This document shows positions 37,064 through 46,242 of a DNA stretch of 64,000 nt, in pieces; positions within the stretch are counted from its first letter, which is position 1; every line of letters begins with the position of its first letter. Source of the stretch: Fodinibius salicampi (GTDB lineage Bacteria > Bacteroidota > Rhodothermia > Balneolales > Balneolaceae); the NCBI RefSeq assembly GCF_039545095.1, contig NZ_BAABRS010000002.1, positions 62,001-126,000 on the forward strand. Direction: 5' to 3'. Below the pieces are notes generated by a model. That model was not told the origin of the DNA. It worked only from the letters and a program-made list of their open reading frames with translations, and did no database searches. The position numbers were made by a program, and so were the translations under genes.

Positions 37064-37093
37064 GCGGGAAGGAAAAAAATAAATAAAAAAGTT

Positions 37094-37195
37094 TGTAAGG
37101 ATTGCCCTTTGAAACGTACTTACTATATAGCCGTTGAATAACCTTGATTAATGAGGGTGGGAAGGTCAGCCTTGGTCGGCTGGCCTTTTCTTTTT
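37094..37195 (+). ncRNA. Candidate small RNA, copy 1
   Basis: Starts with a 31-nt block (TGTAAGGATTGCCC at its head, GAAACGTACTTACT at its tail) that recurs with 28 of 31 identities at 46243-46273. In both copies it can close a GTAAG/CTTAC stem. A variable middle of about 40 nt leads to an intrinsic terminator (AAGGTCAGCC/GGCTGGCCTT, then TTTTCTTTTT). There is no reading frame. Conserved head plus own terminator in two unrelated intergenic sites suggests a small-RNA family. Confidence 0.6.
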
Positions 37196-37377
37196 GCATC
37201 TAGGCATCCTGCAGGTTTATTCTGACTTTTTATTTGACCGGACACAGTGGATTTATAATATTCAGGAACAGTTTATTGGAATAAGAAGAAATGATGCGCC
37301 CAGCGTATCATTCAAACAGTAAGGGATACGGATAAGGAAAATCAAAAATAAGTTAACAATTAATAGCAGGGGTTCAG

Positions 37378-37821
37378 ATGATAAAATACACGATGTATAC
37401 GGTAATAGTCATGCTTGTGTTGGCTAGTTGTGTCACAGAAACGTCCGATGAAGGTACATCAATAGATCCGGATGTGACAAAAAAAGTGCTGGATCATCAC
37501 TGGGAAACATTTGTAAACAACGATCTGGAAGGGGTGATGGAAGACTATACCGAAGAATCGGTACTCATAACGCCGGATGCCACTTACCGGGGACTGGATG
37601 CCATAAGAGAAAATTTTGTAAACGCTTTTGAAGCCTTTCCGAGCGACAGCAGTACGCTTACCCTTAATAAAAGCGTGGTGGAAAAAGATGTCGGATATAT
37701 CCTGTGGCAAGCATCAACGGAAGATTTTAAGCTCCGCTTTGCTACGGACACTTTTATTATCAGGGATGGTAAGATTATCCGGCAAACCTATGGAGGGGTA
37801 ACGAACCAGGATTTACAGTAG
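37378..37821 (+). CDS. SnoaL/DUF4440-like lipoprotein
   Basis: A 147-residue lipoprotein; the lipobox LASC puts the lipidated Cys at about residue 18. The mature part has the NTF2-like (SnoaL/DUF4440) cone fold pattern: HHWETFVNNDLEGVMEDYTEESVLITPDATYRG, then two late strands (FATDTFIIRDGKII). Such domains bind or isomerise small hydrophobic molecules; no catalytic set can be assigned. It stands alone 183 bp after the candidate small RNA. Confidence 0.78.
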   Translation: MIKYTMYTVIVMLVLASCVTETSDEGTSIDPDVTKKVLDHHWETFVNNDLEGVMEDYTEESVLITPDATYRGLDAIRENFVNAFEAFPSDSSTLTLNKSVVEKDVGYILWQASTEDFKLRFATDTFIIRDGKIIRQTYGGVTNQDLQ

Positions 37822-38041
37822 CGTTGATCAGCGGTGGGAGGGGCAATGCAAGATCATCAATGGTTGTGGCCCTAATTAATCATCCCAGCAGCCGATGATT
37901 ACGTGCTTTTCGGCAATTATGTCAACTTATCCAGCATCATGATTGGCATAAAAAATCTATTTATACTAAATCTCAGATCATCTTTCTGTAAAGTTAGTCA
38001 GTGTAATAGCTAGTTTACATCTGTTTCCCTTCCGTATCAAA

Positions 38042-38749
38042 CTAATGATCTGTACCCTTATCGGCCTTATTCGATCCAGAACCTTCATCCGGTTTTTTGG
38101 GGGAGACGGTCCCTTCAACATATGTTTGTAACTGGCCGAGTGTCGCTTCCGTCAGTTGAACTAACTCTTCTAAGTGTTTAGCGGTTGGACTCTTTTTCCC
38201 AATTTGTTGATTGACAAGTGAGACTCCGATAAGGTATGACATAACTGCAATTTTACCTTGCTGCGCATTTGATACTGTACGGGCAACATCCGAAAGGGGA
38301 TTTTGGTAAAACAGGGCAATAATTTGTACGATTCCAATGCCTCCAATAACGGAAGTAATTTCAATGCTTTCAGGCTGGGTAAAGGAGCGTACGGCAGCAA
38401 TGATTAAAAATGATATCCCAATTGCAAAAATAGTCACACTCATGCTTAAGGAGATGCGATAGGTTGTTCTCAATTGTTTAAACGTTTCCGAGAAAAACTC
38501 CTTATCCGTCTGTATATCATTATCGGGCGGATCGATGTGAACTTCTGATGGAGCCTTCTCCCAATTCTGTTCCAGATCGTTGATAATGTTTAGTAAATCG
38601 GTAGCCTGCTCTTCAGATAAATTGAGTTTGGCTGCAGTTTTACTACGAGTTTCCCTGGATTGAAGTTCTGTAATCATATCTGGCCGGGCAATAACCTGGC
38701 GTAGTGCATGAGACAAAGTTCTAAAACCAGTAGTATCTCCGGGTGTCAT
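38042..38749 (-). CDS. Two-span membrane protein of unrecognised family
   Basis: A 235-residue protein. Residues 1-65 are helical (ALRQVIARPDMITEL, then NLSEEQATDLLNIINDL). Two adjacent spans follow at about 103-121 (VTIFAIGISFLIIAAV) and 132-152 (ITSVIGGIGIVQIIALF). The C-terminal part is a predicted helical bundle. The two-span core with an amphipathic entry resembles the 2-TM modules found in predicted bacterial conflict and signalling proteins, but I cannot name it firmly. It overlaps the upstream 212-codon gene by ATGA, so the two are translationally coupled. Confidence 0.65.
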   Translation of the reverse strand: MTPGDTTGFRTLSHALRQVIARPDMITELQSRETRSKTAAKLNLSEEQATDLLNIINDLEQNWEKAPSEVHIDPPDNDIQTDKEFFSETFKQLRTTYRISLSMSVTIFAIGISFLIIAAVRSFTQPESIEITSVIGGIGIVQIIALFYQNPLSDVARTVSNAQQGKIAVMSYLIGVSLVNQQIGKKSPTAKHLEELVQLTEATLGQLQTYVEGTVSPKKPDEGSGSNKADKGTDH

Positions 38750-39339
38750 ATTGATCTGCCTAATTGTTTATGAAATTTTTTTGACAAGCTGTTAAAGTCA
38801 GCCATCTGATCGGTAAGAATATATTTAGCACGCCGGGCACGCTCTTTGAGCTCCTCCAGATCATTGATATTTTGCGCGTTCCAAACCAAGTCTCCTATTT
38901 CTTGGATTTCATTAGAATAAAGGTTCGCTACTTGTAGTTCTCGTTCCTCCAGGGCATCACAAAAATAGATCCAGTGATTTTCTTCTTCAGCAGAGAGCGG
39001 TGGCGCCTCCTTTTCATTATTCCCGGAATCAGATTCGACGATCTTTCGTAATGACACCCCATATCCCACAAAGATATCGCAAAGACCGTTAACACGGAAA
39101 CTGTCTGATAGAGGTCCGCCAGATAAACTATTGATAATTTGTTGTGCTTCAGACATATCCGTTGTCCCCTCAATAGCCTCAAGTTTTTCTATGACCAGCG
39201 AATGTGTATGCTTGATCAACTCATTGATGCTGCCCAGCTGCCAGGCATATTTTTTTAATACTTTATGACCCCGATCAGTAGACTTTAAAAACTTCTCACC
39301 AATGCTGCTTATCTCATCAAACAGATTTAAATATGGCAT
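38746..39339 (-). CDS. Soluble helical protein coupled to the 2-TM protein
   Basis: A protein of 197 residues, nearly all predicted helix, with no signal peptide or span. It begins MPYLNLFDEISSIGEKFLKS and ends GRSI. I chose the ATG at 39339 because GGAGGGATT precedes it; the frame is open to 39384. It has no known motif. The ATGA overlap with the next gene implies fixed stoichiometry with the membrane protein. It is divergent from the amidohydrolase gene across 240 bp. Confidence 0.6.
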   Translation of the reverse strand: MPYLNLFDEISSIGEKFLKSTDRGHKVLKKYAWQLGSINELIKHTHSLVIEKLEAIEGTTDMSEAQQIINSLSGGPLSDSFRVNGLCDIFVGYGVSLRKIVESDSGNNEKEAPPLSAEEENHWIYFCDALEERELQVANLYSNEIQEIGDLVWNAQNINDLEELKERARRAKYILTDQMADFNSLSKKFHKQLGRSI

Positions 39340-39579
39340 AATCCCTCCCCTCCCTATTTTGTCGGTAATATTACGTTGAGCCAAATATGACTATAAAAAT
39401 AATATAACAATTAAATAGAAATAAATTTTTATGGAGGAGTGAAATCCTAAGTAAATACCGCCAATAGGTTTTTTCGAAAGGGGGGCAAAGTAATCACTGC
39501 TACAACTTGAAAGAAATAATGTTGCCAAAATCGTAAAATTCTCATATATCTATATAAATATGAGAGAATCTTTCAAGCT

Positions 39580-41283
39580 ATGAATATCAATACGCATACT
39601 CATCTATTTACACTACGAAATGTGTTGTCTCGTGAAGCCGTCCGGGCCATTGGAAATCGATTGCGACATAAAAATGTGCCCGAATACCTGGTTAAGGGGA
39701 TTGAAAATTTCATCCACGATCTGTCAAATAAACCTCGTCATCTCACAGAAGATCAGCTCCTGGAGGAGTTGATTAAGGCGATTATAAGCACCGATCTGTT
39801 TCAAAATTTTGCCTCAAATCACTTGCACCAAATCCCGGCACTCAATGCCATCAATATCAACAATGAGCATCTGAGCCAGGCTGCACTAAAGCAGGTTTTA
39901 AATTCCCTTTCAGCCTGGGGTGATGCCAATGATAATTCCGAATCCAACCTTTTTGATATCTATGAAACGCTGAGAATTGCCCTCAAACCAAACTCCACTG
40001 ACATTACAGATCATCTGCTTAGTCATCTTACAACTGACGATGCTCTTGTTGGATTGATGATGGATATTCGCGGGGATAACGAATCTGATCGTGATAAACA
40101 GCGATTTCACGACCAGCGAAATGATCTAATAGAAGCTAACTTGCAGCGCCCAGGACGACTTTTTCTGTTTTTTGCTGTAAATCCGAAACGCTCGGACCAT
40201 TTTGATTTGATGAAAGATGCATTGGAGAACCGAGGTTTTGTGGGCGTAAAACTCTATCCCTCGTTAGGTTATCAGGTAGATAGTCCTAAAATGATGAATG
40301 TCTACGCTTATTGCGAAGAGCACGACATTCCTATCACCATGCATTGTAACCACACGGGGTTTTACGTTGAGGAAGACTTCATTGACTACTGCAATCCCGT
40401 ACACTGGGAGACGATTTTGGCTCAGCACCCTACACTAAAAATTTGCTTTGCCCATTTCGACGGACACGAGACTCTATCCCATTCAAATGGATTTGATGAT
40501 GGTACCTGGGGCAAGAAGATTCTCGACCTCATGGAAAATGATGATTATACCGGCGTCTATGCCGATGTTTCCTATCATACCGACATGATGGGTGAACCGG
40601 GTCTTGAAGTTCACTATTTGCAAACGCTTAACAATCTGCTAAACCGACCGGTTGTACAAGATCGAATTCTCTTTGGGACGGATTCCTGGCTGTTGCGGCT
40701 CAATATGTCCGACGAACTGTTTTGGTCCTATTTCAGGGATAAGCTATCCAATCAACAGTTTAAACGTATTGCGTCCAACAACCCTAAAGTGTTTTTGGGG
40801 ATTGAACCTCTGAAGAAAAATTTCGAGTGGTACATCAACTTTCATAAGAAAAACAGGAAGAATGTTGGAGCCCAACCAAATTCATGGTTGCACGATCGCG
40901 TAGATGCCGAATTTACTATGAAGCGCGATCATCCAAATTGGACGGTTCAGAAATACCCAGCGTTAATCGTAATTGCTGCTATCGGGTCTCAAATGTATTC
41001 AAAACAGAAGGAACAGGCTTTTTCGAGACGAGCGTACATTACCATGCAGGAGTTGAAATTTTGGGATTTTGCTTTTGTAGATCAGTCCGCCTTCGACCAG
41101 GAGTGTAAAAAAATGTCGCTTGATTTGGTAAATCAATGCGAGGCAGAAGGAAAGCTGGAGGGTCAATGGACTGTGAATGAAGCACGTGCAAAGTATGAAA
41201 GTATGATTCGTCAGAACTCAACGCGCCTACTGGATCTTTCCTGCCAAATTGATGTAATGTATAACTTTACATACGATGAATGA
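39580..41283 (+). CDS. Amidohydrolase-superfamily metal-dependent hydrolase
   Basis: A 567-residue protein with a split TIM barrel. The metal site is complete: NTHTHLF at residues 4-10, Lys224 in VKLYPS, His255 in MHCNH, His292 in FAHFDG and Asp368 in FGTDSW. This fits the amidohydrolase-related (Amidohydro_2-type) family. An insert of about 140 helical residues follows the first strand. A C-terminal extension of about 170 residues has no recognised fold. It lacks a signal peptide. The downstream barrel gene overlaps its end by 8 bp. The substrate is unknown. Confidence 0.8.
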   Translation: MNINTHTHLFTLRNVLSREAVRAIGNRLRHKNVPEYLVKGIENFIHDLSNKPRHLTEDQLLEELIKAIISTDLFQNFASNHLHQIPALNAININNEHLSQAALKQVLNSLSAWGDANDNSESNLFDIYETLRIALKPNSTDITDHLLSHLTTDDALVGLMMDIRGDNESDRDKQRFHDQRNDLIEANLQRPGRLFLFFAVNPKRSDHFDLMKDALENRGFVGVKLYPSLGYQVDSPKMMNVYAYCEEHDIPITMHCNHTGFYVEEDFIDYCNPVHWETILAQHPTLKICFAHFDGHETLSHSNGFDDGTWGKKILDLMENDDYTGVYADVSYHTDMMGEPGLEVHYLQTLNNLLNRPVVQDRILFGTDSWLLRLNMSDELFWSYFRDKLSNQQFKRIASNNPKVFLGIEPLKKNFEWYINFHKKNRKNVGAQPNSWLHDRVDAEFTMKRDHPNWTVQKYPALIVIAAIGSQMYSKQKEQAFSRRAYITMQELKFWDFAFVDQSAFDQECKKMSLDLVNQCEAEGKLEGQWTVNEARAKYESMIRQNSTRLLDLSCQIDVMYNFTYDE

Positions 41284-42118
41284 GATGAAAAATAGTATTT
41301 TTATTTATTGGCTTACTTTACTGGGATTGGCTGTAAACTCTTCAGTGGTTGCACAGTCATTTTCCTTTGAACCCAACTTGGCGCGGATGGACAATGAGAA
41401 AATTGGAGTCGGTGTAGATTTTGAGATGCGTTGGGAGAACGAATATACCATCACCACCGAAACCGGATTTCCGCGATATATTGAATTCGATATGAATATA
41501 AACGGAACGGTTCTCTCCAAACCCGCGCTCAATCCTAATCATCAACATCTGGATCTCTATTTCGGATACCTGGTTTCATTCAAGAAGGCACAGGAGCTCC
41601 AAATCGGTCAGGAACCGGGACCAAGCAAAGATTACGGCGCACTCGGGTTGGGTATAAACGCGAATTTTGAGGCTAATCAAACGTTTACAGAACAAAATGT
41701 TGAACTGGGTACGGAACTGAGATATACCAATTCGTCAAAGAAATTTTTGCCGGTTGTTGAGCTCTCGTACCTTTTTGTGACCCCTGTTCGGTCTGATTTC
41801 CGGGAAGTGCTGAATACAGACAACAACCTATTCCAACGGTTTGATGCGAGAGCATTTTGGGCGGTCCGATTTGGGCCGTTTCTCCTGAATCCTGATTTTC
41901 GCTATTTTCGATCGTTGGATTTGGCCCAAGCACTCAAAGAAAATGGCCTTGATGAGGGACTGCACACAGCCATTTCTTTGGGGTACGTATTTGAAGAGAG
42001 AGATTCCGGTCTGTTTCATTTTTTTGAATATCTCTACCTGCAATACAACCGGGGACAATTTCCGGTCTATCTGGATAGCCGGGAGACGATTGAGGCGGGG
42101 ATCACCTTCCTTTTTTAA
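41276..42118 (+). CDS. Predicted outer-membrane beta-barrel protein
   Basis: An unrecognised 280-residue protein. A signal peptide ends at VVAQ (about residue 23). The rest alternates short polar turns with amphipathic strands, and it ends in Phe (AGITFLF), as is usual for outer-membrane barrels. The ATG overlaps the amidohydrolase stop; an internal ATG at 41285 is an alternative. The overlap suggests that the hydrolase and the barrel serve one process, for example processing and transport of an external compound. Confidence 0.65.
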   Translation: MNEMKNSIFIYWLTLLGLAVNSSVVAQSFSFEPNLARMDNEKIGVGVDFEMRWENEYTITTETGFPRYIEFDMNINGTVLSKPALNPNHQHLDLYFGYLVSFKKAQELQIGQEPGPSKDYGALGLGINANFEANQTFTEQNVELGTELRYTNSSKKFLPVVELSYLFVTPVRSDFREVLNTDNNLFQRFDARAFWAVRFGPFLLNPDFRYFRSLDLAQALKENGLDEGLHTAISLGYVFEERDSGLFHFFEYLYLQYNRGQFPVYLDSRETIEAGITFLF

Positions 42119-42161
42119 ATTCGGATTAAATGTTTTATAAAAGTTTAAGTTTTTTAGGAAG

Positions 42162-42235
42162 TACGCCTGAGAGGATTCGAACCCCTAACCTCCTGATCCG
42201 TAATCAGGTGCTCTATCCAGTTGAGCTACAGGCGC
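42162..42235 (-). tRNA. tRNA-Arg (ACG)
   Basis: A full cloverleaf on the minus strand: acceptor stem GCGCCTG/CAGGCGT, D arm TAGCTCAACTGGATAGAGC, anticodon stem CCTGA/TCAGG with loop TTACGGA (anticodon ACG) and T loop GGTTCGAATCC. The 3' CCA is not encoded. The tRNA 3' end faces the four-gene cluster at 38-42 kb. Confidence 0.95.
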
Positions 42236-42439
42236 ATTCAGAATAGACCCCAATGATAAGGTTTGTCAGTTTTTTAATCAACTATTTATTCGATTTAAAT
42301 TGCTAGTTCCGGGTAGACATTGGGTCTGAACTTTGTCAGATTTATCCCTCATGAAAAAATATCATTTAGAAAAAGTATTTTCTAAATTTATTCACATTTT
42401 ATTATCACTCTCACTGTCATTTTTAGGTAAGAATACCCT

Positions 42440-43726
42440 ATGTCCTACCAATCAAAATACACCACTGCAGAAGAAGCCGTAAAACTTATTAATTCAGGCG
42501 ACCGGGTTTTTGTCCACAGTGTGGCGGCGGCTCCACAGCCGCTTATCAATGCGATGACCGACCGTGCACCTGAATTGGAGGATATCGAGGTCATCCATCT
42601 TCATACCGAGGGAGATGCTCCTTATGTAAAACCGGAATACAGCGATACGTTTAGTACGAATGCGTTATTCGTGGGCTCTAATGTCCGAAAGGCGGTAAAC
42701 GAGGGGAGTGCTGATTATCTGCCCATCTTTTTAAGCGAGGTCCCGGGCCTGTTCCGAAAAGATATTTTGCCTATTGATATGGCGCTGGTTCAGGTCTCGC
42801 CGCCGGATAAACACGGCTACTGCTCGCTGGGCGTTTCGGTGGATGCCAGTCGCGCGGCTCTCCAGAGCGCGAAGAAGGCGATCGCCCTGGTCAATCCCAA
42901 TATGCCGCGAACCCACGGCGATGGTATCTTCCATGCCAGCCGGTTTAATGCCCTGGTCAAAGCAGATGAGCCGCTGCATGAGTTAACCATCCCAAATCCG
43001 ACGGATGTAGAGCAACAGATCGGCCAAAACTGTGCGGAGCTGGTAGAAGACGGGGCGACCCTGCAGATGGGGATTGGCGCTATTCCAAATGCCGTTCTGG
43101 ATGCTCTGGACGGTCATCGCGATTTGGGAATCCATACGGAGATGTTTAGTGATGGAGTCATTGACTTGGTTAAAAAGGGTGTAATTACAGGCAAGAAGAA
43201 AAGAAGTCACCCGGAAAAAGTAGTGGCCAGCTTTGTAATGGGCAGCCGCGATTTATATGACTTTGTAGATGATAATCCCATGATTGCGATGCTGGATGTG
43301 GCCTATGTGAACGATACGGCAGTGATACGTAAAAACCCGAAAGTGACAGCCATTAATAGTGCTGTGGAGGTGGATATTACGGGACAGGTTTGCGCAGATT
43401 CCATCGGAACCTATCACTATTCAGGAGTAGGAGGGCAGATGGACTTTATTCGTGGGGCGTCGCTCAGCGAAGGCGGGAAGCCGATTATTGCGTTGCCTTC
43501 CACTACCAATCGCGGGGAAAGTAAGATTGTTCCTTTCCTGAAACGGGGGGCCGGTGTAGTAACCACCCGTGCCCATGCCCATTTTATTGTGACCGAATAT
43601 GGAATTGCCAATCTGTATGGCAAAAATCTGCATCAACGGGCCCGGGCACTCATTGATATCGCCCATCCTGATCACCGGGAGACCCTGGAGAAAGAAGCCC
43701 GGAAACGATTTAATCAATTTGAGTAG
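42440..43726 (+). CDS. Acetyl-CoA hydrolase/transferase family CoA-transferase
   Basis: A 428-residue class I-like CoA-transferase of the Cat2/4-hydroxybutyrate CoA-transferase family. Characteristic stretches are LVQVSPPDKHGYCSLGVSVD, GATLQMGIGAIPNAVL, GIHTEMFSDGVIDL (with the likely catalytic Glu) and YHYSGVGGQMDFIRGASLS. It swaps CoA between acids such as acetate, propionate or 4-hydroxybutyrate; the sequence does not decide which. It starts 205 bp after the tRNA end on the opposite strand. A 50-codon frame follows its stop with no gap. Confidence 0.92.
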   Translation: MSYQSKYTTAEEAVKLINSGDRVFVHSVAAAPQPLINAMTDRAPELEDIEVIHLHTEGDAPYVKPEYSDTFSTNALFVGSNVRKAVNEGSADYLPIFLSEVPGLFRKDILPIDMALVQVSPPDKHGYCSLGVSVDASRAALQSAKKAIALVNPNMPRTHGDGIFHASRFNALVKADEPLHELTIPNPTDVEQQIGQNCAELVEDGATLQMGIGAIPNAVLDALDGHRDLGIHTEMFSDGVIDLVKKGVITGKKKRSHPEKVVASFVMGSRDLYDFVDDNPMIAMLDVAYVNDTAVIRKNPKVTAINSAVEVDITGQVCADSIGTYHYSGVGGQMDFIRGASLSEGGKPIIALPSTTNRGESKIVPFLKRGAGVVTTRAHAHFIVTEYGIANLYGKNLHQRARALIDIAHPDHRETLEKEARKRFNQFE

Positions 43727-43879
43727 ATGACAAGGGCCAGTACCGCCCCGGGATACGTCTACGGAACCGATGAAGATATACGGGGTTTTATTGATCTACA
43801 TGTAAAGGTTTATGACCAGAGATCCTATCCGCTGGCCAATGGGAATGTTGATCGATCCTTTCGTCAATTATTGAAATGA
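43727..43879 (+). CDS. Short frame directly after CoA-transferase, possible remnant
   Basis: An ATG directly follows the CoA-transferase TAG and opens a 50-codon frame (MTRASTAPGYVYGTDEDIRG, then IDLHVKVYDQRSYPLANG and a basic end). The composition looks protein-like and the spacing suggests coupling. I recognise no family. It may be a genuine small protein or what is left of a longer gene. Confidence 0.4.
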   Translation: MTRASTAPGYVYGTDEDIRGFIDLHVKVYDQRSYPLANGNVDRSFRQLLK

Positions 43880-44014
43880 AGCAAAGGAATGTCAAATAAA
43901 AAGGATTAATAACCTATTAACCTTGTTTTTGCTAAAATTTTCACCTATATACGTATTTATATTCGAATATTGAAAGGATACGAAAGGAAAGGGATACTTT
44001 TTTTAATATAAGGG

Positions 44015-45142
44015 ATGGCATCAATGGACAAAATTGACAATTCATTGCTTGACAAGTATGGACGGTTGCTTTCGCTAGATTTTTACCGTGGACTCACAAT
44101 GTTTTTGCTGGTTGCCGAGGGGGCGGGTCTTTGGTATGCAGTGGTGGAACCCTACTTTCAGGGAAGTATCATTAGCGCCATAGGAAGCCAGTTTCACCAC
44201 CATCCCTGGAACGGTCTGCGGTTCTGGGACTTGGTACAGCCCTTTTTTATGTTCATCGTTGGGGTGGCTATGCCTATTTCTTTTGGAAAGCGATGGGATA
44301 AGGGACACTCGTGGGGCGATACGTTCAAACATACGCTTTATCGTTCATTCATGCTGCTTATGCTGGGGCTTACTCTGCATTGTATTTATTCCGGCGAGCC
44401 GGTTTTTGAACTGTGGAATGTGTTATCCCAACTTTCTTTTACCTACTTGGTCGCCTTCCTGATTATGCGCAAAAGCTGGAAGTTCCAGATTAGTTTCTCG
44501 GTAGGGTTACTTATCATTACGGAGTTATTGTATCGCCTGTGGTCGGTCGAGGGATTTAATCAGCCATTTACACCCGACAAAAATTTTGGGGCATGGATGG
44601 ATCTTGTACTGATGGGCAAACTAAGCGGTGGACATTGGGTGGCCGTCAATGCCATCCCTACGGCTGCTCATACCATCTGGGGCGTGATCGCAGGGCAACT
44701 TCTCATCAGCAAGCGAGAAACAACTGATAAACTGAAAAAATTACTGCTGTTTGGGATAGGTCTGGTGGTCTTGGGTTACCTGATGGACCCACTAACACCG
44801 ATTATTAAGCGCATTGCCACAACCTCTTTTACTATTGTCAGTGGGGGTTGGTGCTTGCTGGTACTTGCGGCATCATTCTATATTTTTGATGTCAGAAAGA
44901 GCTATGAATATTCCGGACGCTTTTTTGCCATTGTGGGAATGAATCCCCTGTTTATCTATCTTTTCAGCGAGATGGGCGGTGTAGATTGGTTTTATGATAT
45001 GGTGGATGTGTTTACTTCCGGGTTTCTGGGCGGTCCGCTCCCCACAGCCTGGGTGGGTGTTATCACCTCGCTCATTGTTCTGGGTCTCATGTGGTACTTA
45101 ACCTATTTCCTCTACAAGCGAAAGATTTTTATATCGATCTAA
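44015..45142 (+). CDS. DUF5009/HGSNAT-like multispan membrane protein
   Basis: A 375-residue integral membrane protein with about ten spans. Its N-terminus LLSLDFYRGLTMFLLVAEGAG and QPFFMFIVGVAMPISFGKR match the bacterial relatives of heparan-alpha-glucosaminide N-acetyltransferase (DUF5009, YeiB-like). The family is thought to acetylate sugars across the membrane, with a conserved His near the periplasmic face (FHHHPWNG here). It is a single-gene unit. The substrate is unknown. Confidence 0.85.
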   Translation: MASMDKIDNSLLDKYGRLLSLDFYRGLTMFLLVAEGAGLWYAVVEPYFQGSIISAIGSQFHHHPWNGLRFWDLVQPFFMFIVGVAMPISFGKRWDKGHSWGDTFKHTLYRSFMLLMLGLTLHCIYSGEPVFELWNVLSQLSFTYLVAFLIMRKSWKFQISFSVGLLIITELLYRLWSVEGFNQPFTPDKNFGAWMDLVLMGKLSGGHWVAVNAIPTAAHTIWGVIAGQLLISKRETTDKLKKLLLFGIGLVVLGYLMDPLTPIIKRIATTSFTIVSGGWCLLVLAASFYIFDVRKSYEYSGRFFAIVGMNPLFIYLFSEMGGVDWFYDMVDVFTSGFLGGPLPTAWVGVITSLIVLGLMWYLTYFLYKRKIFISI

Positions 45143-45178
45143 GGGTGAGTAAAGTCCCGCAATATATTTTTCTGCTAA

Positions 45179-46192
45179 CTAAAGTGTAGGCTTGCAATTT
45201 TGCTGCAGCATTTGAAGGACATGGGCGAAATCATCCGGCAGCGGAGAATCAAACTCCACCATTTCTCCGGTAGACGGGTGTTCGAACCCTAGTGTTTTGG
45301 CATGCAGGCATTGTCGTTGTAGCGTCCCCATTAGGTTCTGAAACATCTGCTTACGACTGCCGGTATTGGGACCATACCGCACGGCGTCTCCTCCATACTG
45401 CTGATCCCCAAATACCCAGTGATGCTCATTGGCAAAGTGGACGCGTATCTGATGCGTACGGCCCGTTTCAAGGCGGACTTTAACCAAGGTCAGATGATCG
45501 AAATATTCCAGCACCTCGTAGTGGGTTACGGCCTCTTTGCCTTTGTCACCGGGAAGCACTGTCATGTTTTTACGATCATTCGGGTTGCGCCCGATATTGC
45601 CAGTAATGGTACCCTTTTCCTTATCCGGAGTACCCCAAATAATAGCCCAGTAATTCCGCTCTATATCTTTGGTCCGGAAGTACTTACTGAGTATCCGGTG
45701 GGTTTCGTCGTTTTTGGCTACCACCAAAATGCCGCTGGTATCTTTATCCAGTCGATGAACGATGCCGGGACGTACGGTATCCTTATCCGTATTGGAAAGC
45801 TCTTCATTTGTATGCCACATTAATCCGTTTACGAGCGTACCGTCCCAGTTTCCATAGGCCGGGTGGACGACCATGCCCGCTTCTTTATTGACGATAAGCA
45901 GATCGTTATCCTCAAAGACAATGTCCAAATCCAGTTTTTGCGGCTTGGCTTCAGGCGGCTCTGGGATGGGGATACGAATATCTATTTCATCACCGGCTTC
46001 AATATTATACGACGATTTCTCGCTTTTACCGTTGACCGTCACATAATCTTTATCAATCGCTTTTTGAATTTTAGTGCGGGAGATTTTTTCTAAGCATGTG
46101 GCGATGTATTTGTCCAGTCTCATTCCATCTGCATCTTCCGAGGGTACGGTCAAATGATATTCTTTAAATTCTTTAATGGGACGATCACTCAT
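45179..46192 (-). CDS. rluD: Ribosomal large-subunit pseudouridine synthase (RluD type)
   Basis: Converts specific uridines in 23S rRNA to pseudouridine. It has an N-terminal S4 RNA-binding domain (RLDKYIATCLEKISRTKIQKAI, about residues 24-70). The catalytic domain follows, with the nucleophile Asp in GIVHRLDKDTSGILVVAKN and the late RTHQIRVHFA motif. At 337 residues it is the normal size. It is convergent with the DUF5009 gene and divergent from the second candidate small RNA and recN. Confidence 0.94.
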   Translation of the reverse strand: MSDRPIKEFKEYHLTVPSEDADGMRLDKYIATCLEKISRTKIQKAIDKDYVTVNGKSEKSSYNIEAGDEIDIRIPIPEPPEAKPQKLDLDIVFEDNDLLIVNKEAGMVVHPAYGNWDGTLVNGLMWHTNEELSNTDKDTVRPGIVHRLDKDTSGILVVAKNDETHRILSKYFRTKDIERNYWAIIWGTPDKEKGTITGNIGRNPNDRKNMTVLPGDKGKEAVTHYEVLEYFDHLTLVKVRLETGRTHQIRVHFANEHHWVFGDQQYGGDAVRYGPNTGSRKQMFQNLMGTLQRQCLHAKTLGFEHPSTGEMVEFDSPLPDDFAHVLQMLQQNCKPTL

Positions 46193-46242
46193 GGTAAAAT
46201 TAGATTAAAAATTTCTAATAAAGAAGAAAATACAAATTATTC

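Noticed and set aside
38042-42235. Integrative element inserted at tRNA-Arg
   Set aside because: The position fits, but I found no integrase gene and no duplicated tRNA 3' end to the left.
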